The notes beneath the pieces were generated by a model. That model made no database searches and was not told the DNA's origin. It saw only the letters and a program-made list of their open reading frames with translations. This document shows, one piece after another, positions 10,855 through 22,874 of a stretch of 64,000 bases of DNA. The stretch comes from Zanthoxylum bungeanum (Eukaryota; Streptophyta; Magnoliopsida; Sapindales; Rutaceae), in NCBI GenBank assembly GCA_019454045.1, contig SKCR01018441.1:124001-188000 (forward strand). Reading direction: 5' to 3'. The first letter of the stretch is position 1. Every line of letters begins with the position of its first letter. The translations under genes and the position numbers were made by a program.

Positions 10855-11305
10855 TGTGGACCATCCTCATTTGGATGCAGTTGGACTATTGTCAGAAATG
10901 CGGACTTGCTGGGCCATTTAAACTGGGGCGAGTTCGTACCTTATGACTACTAGGCCCAAAGCTTCTGAAATGTTGATGGGCCATTGCGTAGAAATTATTA
11001 CTTTATGTTTGCATTATATTTTATGCTTGTGTTTGGGAACATCGCTGTTTGGATCCATTTGGACCATTTGTCATGTGATATGGGCTTGTTGGGCCATTTA
11101 AACTGGGACAATAATGTATTTTATGACGATTGGGCCAAAGGCTTCTAAGTGATTGATGGGCCACTTTGTGATTGTGTTCGGAACATTACCATTTGGAATT
11201 AGTTGGGCTCCTTGCCATAAGATGTGTACTCGTTGGGCCATTTAAACTGGGACGAGTTCACTCATATGACAGTTAGCCCAAAAGCTTCTAAAATGATAAC
11301 GGGCC
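10855..11305 (+). repeat. Three-copy repeat in E leader
   Basis: Noncoding leader between PBS and gag. Around TGGGCCATTTAAACTGG (10910, 11090 and 11233) three copies of a unit of about 140-180 bp are recognisable, each followed by a GCCCAAAGCTTCT-like word and then TGATGGGCC or a variant. TGGGCC and GGCCCA words, matching plant site II motifs, are dense here. No ORF of interest. Confidence 0.8.
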
Positions 11306-11470
11306 GATTTGTTTGAAAATTTTAGTTGATTTAGTATGTTATATATGTTACATGCATCTCATGCACCCCATGCATACATACATCATGTTAACCCTTGTGT
11401 TCTAAAAGCCATCATAAATTCCCGTTGGGTTAGGGAAGAGGGAAGACTCACCAAAAGACCGGTAACAGAT

Positions 11471-12783
11471 ATGAGTACATCCGATAATGAGGTATCCCGG
11501 ATAGATCAGTTGGAAAATGGTTTAGCCAAGATTACCGAACAGTTGCAAGCCATGACCACTGCCATGGCAAATATGGCTGTACCCCGTGCTGGGGGAAATT
11601 TTGAGAATATGAGGCGTGAGGAGCCTCCGAACGGGTTGGGGGATGATATCCCCACTTTTGATGATGGCATGACAGAGCATGCAACATGCAGAGTGATTGG
11701 TCTCAGGCAGAATTTCAGAAGCTTCGGGATCAGGTTGAGTCAGTTACCCGTAAGATGAAGGGTAAGGACGAAGAATTACTAGACTATGAGGCGATGGCTT
11801 TTGAGGAACAATTGCATGCTCAGTTCAAGATGCCGGATATGGCCAAGTTCAACGGGAATGGGGATCCGAGGGTCCACCTTCGACAATATGTGTCAGTTAT
11901 GAGTTCAGTGGGCCTAACGCAGCGCCAAGCTCAGAAGATGTTTGGGATGTCACTTGAGGGGGCACCCGTAGTGTGGTACCATAGCCTTGAAAGAAAGGTT
12001 AAGGAGGATTGGAGGGAATTGGCAGATGTATTACTGAAATAGTATGTTACAGACTTAGAGATTGATTTGTCACTTCATGATTTGGAGAACACTAAGCAGA
12101 AGCTAGAAGAAAGCTTCAAGGAGTATGTAGACCGCTGGAGAAGCCAGCTTCTGAAAATGCAGACTCGGCCCTCTGAGAAAGACCAGATTAAAATGATCAT
12201 TAAGGGCACTAAGCCCTCGATCTATGGCAAGTTGAGGAGGATGACTTCAATGATTGCGGATTTCCGACAGTTGAGGGAAACTGTCATGGATATTGAGGAA
12301 GAAGAGGCTGAAAACAGAAAGTTTTATGGCCAGAATAGAAGGAATTTTGGACGGCATTCTGAGACCAAGCCCGCTATTGCCGAGATTGCTGCTATTAAGA
12401 ATATGCGCTTTTCTAACTTGGGTATACCCTTGTCCAAAGTGCTTGAGAAGCTGACCAGGCAAGGACTCTTAAAACTCTTGGAACCTAGACCACTCCCAAA
12501 TCCTCCCCCACCAAGCCTCAATATGAACCGCTACTGCCACTTCCACCAACAACCTGGCCATGACACCAATAGTTGTACCCGTCTGCGCCATGAGATCCAA
12601 GACTTAATTGACTCCCACAAAATCCCTGACCCTGAAAGAGAACAGCCAAACACACACACTAATCCTCTACCAAATTATCACTATGTTCCCCCACCCACCT
12701 ACATGATCAACTCTGGCTTGCCCGAAACCTTCGTCCTCCAAGCTCTCAACCACCAAAGCTTCGTACATGGGGATATGGGGTGA
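11471..12783 (+). pseudogene. Tat-type gag of E, frameshifted
   Basis: Capsid/nucleocapsid gene of a Tat gypsy element. The best start is the ATG at 11471 (MSTSDNEVS...), followed by a coiled-coil-like stretch (IDQLENGLAKITEQLQAM). The capsid core (KFNGNGDPRVHLRQY, GAPVVWYHSL, FKEYVDRWRSQ) lies at 11840-12200. A CX2HX4HX4C knuckle (CHFHQQPGHDTNSC) lies at 12536-12577, followed by LRHEIQDLID. Breaks: a frame change near 11660-11690 and an in-frame TAG at 12040-12042. It ends at the TGA at 12781. No protease follows. Length is close to a normal Tat gag, so loss of function looks recent. Confidence 0.85.
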
Positions 12784-13163
12784 CAACGATGAAGAACCAT
12801 AGGCCGAGGAAGAAGGCAGCGCTGTGAATGATGAAGTTGTTCCTCCTAGTTTGTTTGATCCTGCATTTTTGATATAGACATTGATTTTGCCTGTTTGCTC
12901 GAACCTTTTTCTAATGATAATAAATACGTTCATTTCCCGTACTCGCTTGAATATGCAACATGAGTATATTTGACAAAAGCATTCAACCTTGGTATTATGA
13001 TACACAACGATGCTTAGAACACGGGGAATCCTCGGAAGAAGCAAACAGAAAGATAAGATAGTCATTCAGAAATTGGGAAACGGGGACAGTGAGGCTGTCA
13101 GACTTGGAAGGGAATGAGTTCACCGAGCCGATCAATGTTGACAGACTGAAGCTGTATTTTACC
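12784..13163 (+). pseudogene. Deletion junction and integrase C-terminal scrap of E
   Basis: After gag there are about 280 bases with no recognisable domain. Then 13075-13163 reads as the last 28 or so residues of integrase (SDLEGNEFTEPINVDRLKLY in pieces, with one frame change), ending at TGA. It matches the C-terminus encoded by G at 60090-60180. It shows that E derives from a full-length Tat element whose protease-RT-RNase H-integrase region was removed by deletion. Confidence 0.75.
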
Positions 13164-13374
13164 TGAGACCGGGCAGTCACCAATAGAATTGGCAGAAGAC
13201 CTAACCCAAAGAGATGGGAACATTCACGTATACATACATACACGTAACCCATTTTGCACCCTTTTGTGTTTGTTTTGTTTTGTGTTCACAGGTTTTGAAG
13301 AAGAAAAAGAGAAAGCGGCGAAGACAAGCCAATAAGGCATAACAAAAGCACAATATCGGAATCGGGTAATAATC

Positions 13375-13860
13375 CTAGGGCTGAGGCCCATATTGGTGTT
13401 GGATTCGGGTAGTAATTTGAGGGTTGAGGCCCACATTAGTATCAGTCTGGGGGTGAGGCCCACTTCAATACCAGTCTGGGGGTGAGTTTCACGTCAGTAT
13501 CAGTTTGGGAATGAGTCCTAGGGCCGAGGCCCACATCAGCATCAGTTTGGGGATGAGTCCTAGGGCCGAGGCCCACATCCGCATCCGTTTGGGGATGAGT
13601 CCCAGGGCCGAGGCCCACATCCATATCAGTTTGGGGATGAGTCCTGAGGGTCGAGGCCCACATCAGTATCAGCTAGGGGCAAGGCCCATATCAGTATCAG
13701 TGGGGGCGAGGCCCGCGTCAGTACCAGTTTGGGGGGCGAAGCCCACATCAGTACCAGTTTGGGGGCGAAGCCCACATCAATACCAGTTTGGGGTGAGGCC
13801 CACATCATTATCAACATCAGTTTTGCCGGATATGACACTCTGGGGGCGAGGCCCATATAA
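13375..13860 (+). repeat. Satellite 1 in E 3' UTR, 36-42 bp unit
   Basis: Tandem array with a 42-bp period in its clearest part (ATGAGTCC at 13511, 13553, 13595 and 13637) and shorter variant units on both sides. Units share GAGGCCCACATCAGTATCAG. Because 42 is a multiple of 3, long ORFs appear on both strands; these are by-products. A related array is in G. Confidence 0.88.
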
Positions 13861-13882
13861 TTATCAGAATTAGTCAAGCCAA

Positions 13883-14120
13883 GAATGGCACTCCAAGAAT
13901 GGAAACACAGTTCGAGAATGAACCAGCCAAGAATGGCATTCCAAGAATGGAAACACAGTTCGAGAATGAACAAGTCGGGAATGGCACTCCAAGAATGGAA
14001 ACACAGTGCGAGAATGAACAAGCCGGGAATGGCACTCCAAGAATGGAAACACAGTTCGAGAATGAACAAGCCGGGAATGGCACTCCAAGAATGGAGCAAG
14101 GTTCGGGAATGGACCGCATC
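13883..14120 (+). repeat. Satellite 2 in E 3' UTR, 48-bp unit
   Basis: About five copies at an exact 48-bp period (GAATGGCA at 13883, 13931, 13979, 14027 and 14075). Each copy contains CCAAGAATGGAAACACAG and TCGAGAATGAAC. Degenerate half-units (GAATGGACCACCTC) continue to about 14215. Unrelated in sequence to satellites 1 and 3. Confidence 0.9.
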
Positions 14121-14215
14121 ACAGTAACGGTTCGAGAATGGACCACCTCTCATCGAAACGGTCCGAGAATGGACCACCTCTCCTCAACTTGGTTCGAGAA
14201 TGGACCACCTCATCA

Positions 14216-14500
14216 GTATCAGTTTGGGGCAAGGCCCACATCAGTATCAGTTGAGGGCGAGGCCCACATCAGTACCATTTTAGGGTCGATGACCCACTAC
14301 ATCATCAGTTCAAGGGTGAGGTCCCTATTGTCAGCGGTGTTGGGTCGAGGTGCCCAGGGTCGAGGTGCCCACTACATCATCAGTTCGAGGGTGAGGTCCC
14401 TATTGTCAGCGGTGTTGGGTCGAGGTGCCCCGTTGTCGGTTGCAGTTATTGGGATGTGTCTCAGGGTCGAGGCCCACTGCATCATCAGAACAGTTTTGCC
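14216..14500 (+). repeat. Mixed degenerate units between satellites 2 and 3
   Basis: Units resembling satellite 1 (CACATCAGTATCAG) return. They are followed by a two-copy block of about 80 bp, which contains GGTCGAGGTGCCC and a CATCATCAGTTC-like word, at 14290-14445. No coding sense. Confidence 0.75.
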
Positions 14501-14504
14501 AGGT

Positions 14505-15085
14505 ACGGCGTGTGGACTATGTGAATTATGTGGACTGCCGTGGACTATCTTGAAGTGTTGTGGATTATGTGGACGACCGAGGACTATCGTGAAATGTTAT
14601 GGACTACCGTGGACTATCATAAAATATTATGGACTACCGTGGACTATCATGGATTATGTGGACTACCGTGGACTATCGTGAAATATTGTAGACTACCGTG
14701 GACTATCATGAAGTATTGTGGAGTATTGTGGACTATGTGGACTATATGGATTATGTGGACTACCGTGGACTATCGTGAAATATTGTGGATTACCGTGGAC
14801 TATCTTGAAGTGTTGTGGATTATGTGGACTATCGTGGACTATCATGGATTATGTGGACTACCGCGGACAATCGTAAAATGTTGTGGACTACCGTGGACTA
14901 TCTTGAAGTGTTGTGGATTATGTGGACTACCGTGGACTATCATGAAGTATTATGGAGTATTGTGGACTACCATGGATTATGTGGACTATATGGATTATGT
15001 GGACTATTGTGGACTATGTGGACTACCGTGGATTACCGTGGATTATCGTGGACTAGTGTGGACTATTGTGGACTACCGCGACACC
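14505..15085 (+). repeat. Satellite 3 in E 3' UTR, GTGGACTA words
   Basis: Dense array of 9-12-bp words GTGGACTAC, CGTGGACTATC and GTGGATTAT, interrupted by GAAATATTGT and TTGAAGTGTT. The longer word TATCTTGAAGTGTTGTGGAT at about 14547, 14802 and 14901 shows higher-order structure. It ends near 15085 and is followed by about 150 bases of unique sequence up to the polypurine tract. Confidence 0.9.
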
Positions 15086-15238
15086 CTAAGTACGGGGTTT
15101 AGCATGCCAAGAATGGCACGTCATCAAATTCAGGTCGAGGCAGCAGGCAAGTCAGGAGGCAGCTGGCGAGCCAGGTAAGTGAAAATGCATTGCATAACTT
15201 TGATAGGATTGTCACTGTTACACATTACACAAGTCCTA

Positions 15239-15254
15239 TCAAAGTGGGGGCAAC
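15239..15254 (+). other. Polypurine tract of E
   Basis: TCAAAGTGGGGGCAAC lies directly against the 3' LTR. The minus-strand counterpart in G is at 57804-57820. Confidence 0.85.
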
Positions 15255-17861
15255 TGTAGGCACTGCATTTTTACATATAAGTCCCTATGATGAGTCTCAT
15301 TTGGAGACACTACCTTTTAAGTCACGGAGGTCACGGAAAATAGACATCGGATGGGGAAATTCAGAATAGACAAGGTTCACTGTTTTCATTCGTGCTGCGT
15401 TCGTGTATACGTTCGAACACCAAATAGATTGCGGGCGTTCGTGCCGCGTTCGAGGAGGCGTTCGAATGGTGTCGGTAATTTTGGTTTTGCTGCTAGCCTC
15501 ACATTAAGCCCAATTCGCCCAAGCCTTGGCCCACACGCCCAAGCCCACTTAAAACACATATTTAACACATGGTGAAATCAAAACAAATCTAAAAATCACT
15601 TACCAAATTAAAATAAACATTAAAATCAATCAAATATTTTAACTCCCTAATTAAGATATTCACCCACCAATTACACAAGATTCCTTCCTTTCATAAACCA
15701 ATCAAAACATCTCCCTTATTTACTTGATTCCCTTCCTTACCTAGAAACCCTAGCCTTTGCCTATAAAAAGAACCATTCACCACCCTCCTCTAGGCTAGAT
15801 CATACACACAACTCACATGAAAATCACAGCAAGAAACCCTAGAAGTTCACGCATACTACAAAGAAATAACACAAAAATTCTCTTCATTTCCTTCTCCTAA
15901 TCACTGAAAATCATACCTCCATTTAGCAACCTCGTATCATCGAAAAACAGCCCATACAGCAGCCTTAAAACCCGCATATAGTAGCCCTAAAAACACACAA
16001 ACAAAAGCCCTCCACCACCAAAAATTACAACAAAACACCGAACTGCAGTAACATAAAAACTGCACTTATAATCCATGAAATAAACACACCAAACTACATC
16101 AAAACCCCAAAAACAGCAGCCATGCTCGCCAAAATAGTGACCTGAACAGTGAGTGGAAAATACAGAGGAAACAGCAGCAAAACGGAGGCCAAACAGCAGC
16201 AAAAGATGGAACGACGACTCAAAACAGTAAGACAACGAATGAGAGCAATGAACCAGTGAACCGGAAGAGTTGCGGAGCATCCACCTTTCCGACGATCGTG
16301 TACCGTACATCCGAGAGGTGATCTAAAAGGTTAGACCCGAGGGCACTTTTCTCATTAGTTTATACTCGTCTTTTGATTGTTTATTGAATTCTATTCGCAT
16401 GAGAGTCGTTTGTGGATGTATGTTGTGGCTTGAATGAAATGGAAAATGTGTCGCCTCTTATGGTATATAGGATGGAAACCCGGACACACGCTTCGAATGG
16501 ACGGTAGTATGATCTGTATTCGGGATACAACTCCACGTACCACTTGAGTAAACGACACACTCTTTTGTTTTATGTTGCTTCGGTTTATTTATTTTTCGTT
16601 ATTTGAATTCCGCATGTTACTTTTGTATGTATGATACAATCGAGCGCATGGGCTTAGTAAGTCGGATTAAAGGTCCCCTATTTGGAGGGGTTAAAATCCT
16701 TTACCACGATGCTTTGCCGCGCCGGTTGATGTGTGTTCGGTTGAATATAAGATATGTTCAATCGGGCATACCAAGTTTGATGTGATTGCCTTTATCTTTG
16801 TGTGCATGATACGATCGAGTGCATGAGCTTACTAAGTCGGATTAAAGGTCCCCTATTTGGAGGGGTTAAAATCCTTTACCATGATGCTTTGCCGCGCCGG
16901 TTGGTGTATATTCGATTGGATGTGAGATGAGTTCAATCGGATACGTGAGGTCCCACATTGTGGATTTGTTGGTCTATAAATGTGTTACATGCATCAGGTC
17001 TGGTTCCGTTCGAACGCGTTCTCAAACGCTACACGAACGCGAACCTTCTGTTTACCGTTCGAACGCGTTCTCGAACACTACGCGAACGCGCAAGTATTTT
17101 CTTAGTTTCATCATGCATCATGTCTGATTCCATTTGAACGCGTTCTCAAACGCTATACGAACGTGCACGCATCTTCTTAGCGTTTCATGCATCAGGTCTG
17201 GCTCCGTTCGAACGCGTTCTCGAACGCATTATGAACGCGAACCTTCTGTTTACCGTTCGAACACGTTCTCGAATGCTACGCGAATGCGCACCCACTGAAC
17301 TGAGTTATTTTCATCAGATTTCGTACATAATTGTCCCTAGTAGCTATTCCTTCGTATGATAAACCTGATTGTTTCTATGCATTATGCAAGATTGTGTAGG
17401 TGTCGTTCATCTGTATTCCCCACATGTATGAGTATAATGTGTTTATTAACTTGTATGCTTGCCGTATGCTAATCTTTATGTATGCAAATTGAGACATAGA
17501 TCACATACTAATAGGCTGTATGCAAATTCGGATATGTGTTACATGTAAATTTAGATGAACTTGTTGATGTATGCACGTGAATTTAGAAGCATGATACTCT
17601 TGGAAATAAGTGTTACTTAAACTTGATTAAATTATTACATAAATCCTTTCATTACAAGTGACATAAGTAAGGGACCATTCCGAACCCAACGGTTTGAGGT
17701 CTTCCCTTGCGAGGGGTGAGTGCGGCCTTAAATCTCATTTTCCTGGTTCACACCAGGTGGCGACTCCATTATTCTCTGGTTTAGTCCCCCGGACTATTCC
17801 GTACTCCCAACCAGGCCGCGAGCCTGGAACAGCATGCGTCGCCCAGTTCCTGTGTCACACA
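15255..17861 (+). repeat. 3' LTR of E
   Basis: 2607 bp, TGTAGGCACTGC...TGTCACACA. It carries the same internal landmarks as the 5' LTR: TATA box at 15761-15770, two-copy block at 16620-16945 and CpG repeat at 16995-17290. The CpG repeat is shorter than in the 5' LTR, the main length difference between the two. Confidence 0.92.
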
Positions 17862-19416
17862 CCAGGTCCTCCATATGTTCTTGCAGGTCCCTGCATCTCT
17901 TTTTGGTATGCCTATTCACATTGTGGTGCGTACAATAGGCCTTGTGATCTCTTTTCTCAATCGGGAACCTCCTCGGATTGGGCTCAGTCAATAGACCCTT
18001 ATCCTGAATCTCCTGAGCTATTTGAGCCAACGGTCTATTTAAGAAGGTGTACGTCGTTCCTCTTACAACATTAGCAACCTTGACCGGGTGCCTCCTCTCA
18101 AACGCTATATTGCCCTGAGCCATCGGCCTAAATTCCTTCTGCCTCAGGGCTGGTCCTCTCTAATTTTTGCTCGCATCACGCTGATTCTCTTGCCTCGGCG
18201 CTTTTGGTGATCGGATAGCTCATCCTCAGGGCTATCTTATCCTCTTCTTCTAGCAACACAAACTTCCTTGCATGCTCCAAGGCTGCGGCATACTCCGGCA
18301 CCTCCTGGATCCTTAGGTGGGACTATAACTTTCCGATCTTTAGAGCTCCTTTAAAACTCTCTGGCGCCTCTGGGGACTTATATTCCCCGACCTTTAACAC
18401 TAAGCTGTGGAATCTGTCAACAAATTTTTTCAAGGGCTCGTTATCTCTTTGCTTCATCATCCTTAATGACCATACTGTAATCCTTGGTACGCACGCTCCT
18501 TTAAAATGGCGCATAAAGGACTTTCTCAACTGTGAAAAGCTGTTGATACTTCCTGGGGTCAAGTTTCTGAACCACAAGCTGGCCGACCCTTCCAAAGTTA
18601 ACGGGAACAACTTACAGATCACATCTCCTACCATTCCCTGGATCTCCATCAATAAAATAAACTTTTCAATGTAAGACTTGGTGTTCGTGCTTCCCTTATA
18701 AAACATCTATCGTGGGCATGGTGAACCTTATAGGAAACTCCACCTCAAATACTTCTTTTGCAAATGGGGATGTTGTCTCTATATCCTGGTTAACCCGAGC
18801 CCCTCATTTCGCATTTTCCTCCCATTTCCTCATCTCCCTCCGAAATAAATCACTCATTTGGCTCTCGGAGTTTTCATGCTCTCGCCCAAGGGCCTCTCTA
18901 TGCCTTCCACTTCGAGTGTGGTATCTTCCATAACTAGGAACCTCTCGTTCCCTATTCGGATACTGTTCCAAGTCACTTTCCCCGAAACACGGGCTGATAC
19001 TGGATGACTCTGGGGTTCGCCTGTCTTCTTCTTCCCACAGCTCTCTTACCTACGCAGTGCTAGCAACAACTACATACCTCACTCTTTATGCATTTCTCTT
19101 CCCATTTCCTCGATCTCCGTCTGCTCCGGAGATCCTTTTCCATTTGGCTATATCTTCTTTCTTTTTGCTGGGACCCGCTTGTCCTTGCTCTCCTACCGTC
19201 TTCTCCAACTTCTCAATTTTCTCTATCATGGCTCTCATGAAGGCTTGAGTCGTTTCCCACTCTTTTCGAGCATATTCCCTTTCATTTCGTAGGGTTTCTT
19301 CCATCTTTTCGATCCACTCTGTTGTCGAAGCCTCTGAAGTCATATGGTTTCCATCTCCTGCCATCGTCTTAGTGTGTTTGCTACTTTTTGTATTGCTCTT
19401 CACAAACGATGCCAAC
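17862..19416 (-). pseudogene. Gypsy F gag relic (proximal part)
   Basis: Minus-strand gag of a gypsy element distinct from E. A start is readable at 19364 (MAGDGNHMTSEAS), followed by a long charged helix (EWIEKMEETLRNEREYARKE). The capsid core (KLFPLTLEGSASLWF..LTPGSINSFSQL..F) is at 18700-18330. A CX2HX4HX4C knuckle (CTHHNVNRHTKKRC) is near 17930-17890. The three pieces lie in three different frames, so at least two indels broke it. It continues at 7634 after E. PBS-like TTGGCATCGTTTGTG (minus) sits at 19402-19416 beside its LTR. Confidence 0.8.
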
Positions 19417-19711
19417 TGTTGACAATTTTTTTTCATTTCAGGGGTAATTTAGGAAATTTACTCCTCGAACAAACATACCCCAAACAGTGAATTTTTTTGG
19501 TTAGTTGGGAACCTTAGAAAACTTGGCAAGCAAATAGAAAATCACAGAGAAAATAAAGGTTTAACGTGGTTCGGATGAGAGTGGATCCAACCTACGTCGA
19601 TGGGAACAAAGAAATGAAATTTTATTACAAGCTCGGGGCAATACCAACCTATTTTCTCTCTTAATCACTAAGCTTTTTAGAGCTCTTTGACAAGTTGTCG
19701 AATATATAAAA
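19417..19711 (-). repeat. LTR fragment of gypsy F
   Basis: The + strand reads TGTTGACAATTTTTTTTC at the inner edge, so this is the 3' part of a minus-strand LTR. It holds the wording AACGTGGTTCGGATGAGAG. It is cut at 19711 by copia-2, whose target duplication TAAAA lies at 19707-19711. Sequence at 35348 onward may be its continuation (inference). Confidence 0.65.
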
Positions 19712-21491
19712 TATTAGGGATATGCCCTATACCCAACTTGTGGATGGGCTGTATGTACATGTATTTGTAACATTTTCATTAATTAATAAAATGGCAATAT
19801 TTATTATACGTGTCTTACATAACTTATATGAATCATCAACATTGTAATAAAGCCCTTGGTGTAATAAGATGATGGCTTCCACGCCTTATGAGAATCATTA
19901 CTCTTAAATGTTCCTAGTCATAATTTTGTGAATAATCTGGGCGTTCACAAAGCGGATAAACTAGCATGATGATATGATCCGCCCTTAAGTGGGGTAGCCG
20001 ATCTCATAGGCTACTAGCGGAGATCCGTCCGCTTGGTGTATCACATGGATTCATGAGTTGCTCGTGTCCATCGAACTGACCGCCCAAAAGTTTTCATATG
20101 GAGTGTTTATCCCATGTGACTGTGAGAACTTTCATGTATCGATTATATGACTAGTCCTTAGACTTGAGGTATTTAAAATCTTATGTGTGGATCAAATAAC
20201 TTTGACATTCTCCTTCCCCGGTTCAAAAGATCCGGTCATAAGGGTATGATTGGGTCATTTGTTGAAACACGTGAAGTTTGTAAAGATACAACATAGAATT
20301 GCCACTCTCTCGGATAATATTTTCTTATAAGAGTAATATTCCAGTTCGCGGGTTGATATGTGTGATCAGTGCTTGAGACTGTGGCCACAGCGGAAGAATC
20401 ATGTGAGATTCTTGGGTTAGCACAATTCATGACACTATCAACATCATACCTTTGACCATATGGGTAGACACTTTCCGTACCCTAGGTCAATATGTGGGAA
20501 TACAGTGAGGCGAGGGACCGTATCATATGTAAATCGCATACAAAATGAGTATATATATCTTTCCTTCTCATTTGGGGGCCTTGGTTAATAGTGCACAGTA
20601 CAAATATAACAACATATATGATTACTGTAGGAATTATTCATAAATGGTTCAATGTGTTTAATTATTGAACAGATCATTTATGAGGTTCCATAGTGGCTTA
20701 GGGATTGGTGAATGACGATAGGGGCACTTTGGGGATTGGAATAAAAAAAAAGTACTCTTCATGTGAATAGTAAATTTTTTTTATTTGTTTTGAATTCCAA
20801 TTCGGCCCAAATTCTTATTAGGGTTTTATAATCTCATTAAACCACTAAATTAAGATACAATGGCTAAGATTAAATTAGCTTTTATCCCACATCGGATTCT
20901 TAATTAATTTTGTTGTCTTTGGAGCACTATATAAACCCAAAGAATTCTTCACAAATTTGCTACACCAAAACCTTTCATATCTTGGGTTTATATAAGTGAG
21001 AAACTCTAAAGTTTAAGAGTAAGCCACTGATTTTGAGGATCCTTAAGTCTAATTGACTAGAGGAACCTCGAGTTAAAAGTTTTGAGGTATTTGCCTAGGC
21101 TAGCACCAAGGGCAAAATACCCGTGCACTCAAGGCGTAGTCTTGCTGTTGAGTTTTGGCTTTGGTGTGTGCATCTTTGGAGGCCACACACTTGGGTGGCT
21201 CTTTGGAATGTGGAAGAGCTTGCTGAGTTCGAGAAAATCTTGTAGATTGGAGGGAGGACTGAAGGAGTCTTCGGTTCAAGTAAGTCTTTTTCTTTCTTTA
21301 TTTTAATTAGAGTTCTTATGATAGTTAGCATGTTTAGGTTTATGTTCTTTGCATGTTTTATGAGTTTTATGCTTAGAATATATAGTAGCATGCCTAGGCT
21401 TGTAGAATAATAAAAACAAATGGGTCTTGGGCAAAGGAAAAGCGGCAAATAATTTTAATTTTCCGCTGCGCACTCGCGGCCGCTTCCCAAC
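19712..21491 (+). repeat. 5' LTR of copia-2
   Basis: 1780 bp. It starts TATTAGGGATATGCC (the 3' copy starts TGTTAGGG, so the first G is mutated) and ends CGCTTCCCAACA. It is AT-rich with no coding function. TATA box is at 20928-20935. Confidence 0.92.
20928..20935 (+). promoter_or_regulatory. TATA box of copia-2 LTR
   Basis: TATATAAA in the context GGAGCACTATATAAACCC. It is identical in the 3' LTR at 27421-27428. The transcription start is expected about 30 bases downstream. Confidence 0.65.
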
Positions 21492-21492
21492 A

Positions 21493-21504
21493 GTGGTATC
21501 AGAG
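21493..21504 (+). other. Primer binding site of copia-2
   Basis: TGGTATCAGAGC, one base after the LTR, is the standard initiator-Met tRNA site of plant copia elements. Confidence 0.92.
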
Positions 21505-22874
21505 CGCCGTTTTTGTTTTGATTAGTTGTCACTCATTTGAACTCGAAATTGGGTGTTTAAAAGTTAGTTGGAAAGCTAACACCCTGAACCTAATTTTAGG
21601 CACAAGTTTTGCATGATTTGGTTAAGATTTGAATTGTGAAATTACATTTAAAGTTCACACGTCTGCAGAAAAATGTGAATAGTAAATTTATTTGAATAAA
21701 ATAAAATGCAATATCATAATTAAATATTAATCAAAGTTATTTAATGCCTAAAATAATTCCAACATATTAAAACTCATATGCTTGATGATTCTATGTATGA
21801 TTAGAATTGACATGATTATTTTAAGGTGCAAGCATCTAGAGACTTTCTAAGAAATAGAGAGTGTATTGCTTATCCCTTAGCTAATTAATTATTCTGTGAT
21901 GAACTTAGAGATTTATTACCTTTAAGGCTAATAAATATAAATCACTTGTTTATAATAAAAGACATTATAAAAGATACAAGTGGGTTGGGACCAAGGGGTT
22001 AATAAAAATTTCCAAACTAAAGTTAATTTAACCAAAGGTATTACTAGAGTTAGATAATGATTTGGTGTCTTCCTTCACTCACTACCTTTTTATAGCCAAA
22101 AGGAAAAGATGTGAAGATATCTAGATAATCATTTACTCAAAGCTTACCTTATAGCATATTTAAAGTGTTGGACTAATTTGGAGGATCTATTATTTATTCT
22201 TGTCACCAAGGCAATAAGAGCCTAAAAGGTAATGGTATTTAAGAGAGTTCGCTCCACCCTCCCTCTGGGGAATTTTCAATGGAGGAATCCATTTGACAGT
22301 TATTCACTTAAACTTTCTAAAATCCTCAATAATAATTTAAGTCTAAAATTTGCCTCCCATTGTAAAGTATAGACCCAAAGGGCTTAAACCGTATTGGCAG
22401 GACTAGGCTTTACCAGACTGACCAATACCAATTTGTCTCTAAATCGTACTATTGACAATGGTTTGACTTTTCTGAGTCATAAGACGCAGTGACCCTTAGG
22501 CGTGGTCTTATAACTTAGTGGCAAAGATTGGGTGTCCACAAGGACTAGCATAAGCTATGGCATGTTTGATTGCCCAACCCAATGATCAAGGAATTGTGAT
22601 TTATATCATAAATTGGTTGGGAACCTACCTAATTATCGTATTTTATAACGACCGGCCCTAGTCACAGTTATGAAATGATGATAATGGGATCCTTGCCCAT
22701 AAGAAATCCACCATATTGGGGTTGATGCGATTTGCTTAAAATTTTAAAACAATTGAGTGGGAGCAACTTCATAATATTAAAAGCCCATGTTATTATGAAA
22801 CATTAATGAAAACATATTCCTAATTTTAATATTTTCTCTTAACATGTGGGTTAAAATATTTCACAAACATTCAA
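21505..22874 (+). other. Leader of copia-2 with shared block
   Basis: Noncoding leader of 1.37 kb between PBS and gag. 22049-22307 is homologous to 10432-10670 in gypsy element E. The rest shows no recognisable feature. Gag starts at the first ATG in the frame that continues into pol (22875). Confidence 0.75.

Larger units (their letters stand above)
7635..17861 (+). mobile_element. Tat-lineage gypsy element E, gag only, complete ends
   Basis: Complete Ty3/gypsy element of 10.2 kb with perfect 5-bp target duplication CCAGG (7630-7634 and 17862-17866). Parts: 5' LTR, Arg-type PBS, leader, broken gag, a scrap of the integrase C-terminus, a 3' UTR with three satellites, polypurine tract and 3' LTR. 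Protease, RT, RNase H and almost all of integrase are absent, so it is non-autonomous. It is inserted into minus-strand gag relic F. LTR ends and 3' UTR style match element G, so an element like G could supply its enzymes (inference). Confidence 0.92.

Noticed and set aside
13883..14120. CRISPR-like look of regularly spaced repeats
   Set aside because: Units are contiguous and similar over their whole length, with no unique spacers and no cas genes, and the context is a plant retrotransposon.
13505..15178. Long ORFs on both strands with repeating peptides (for example VDYRGLS-type and EWKHSSRMN-type)
   Set aside because: They are by-products of the 42-bp, 48-bp and GTGGACTA satellites in the E 3' UTR. 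Openness in several frames at once argues against coding.
18712..19248. + strand ORFs opposite the F gag
   Set aside because: Shadows of the minus-strand gag. The gag reading has recognisable capsid and knuckle motifs, whereas these do not.
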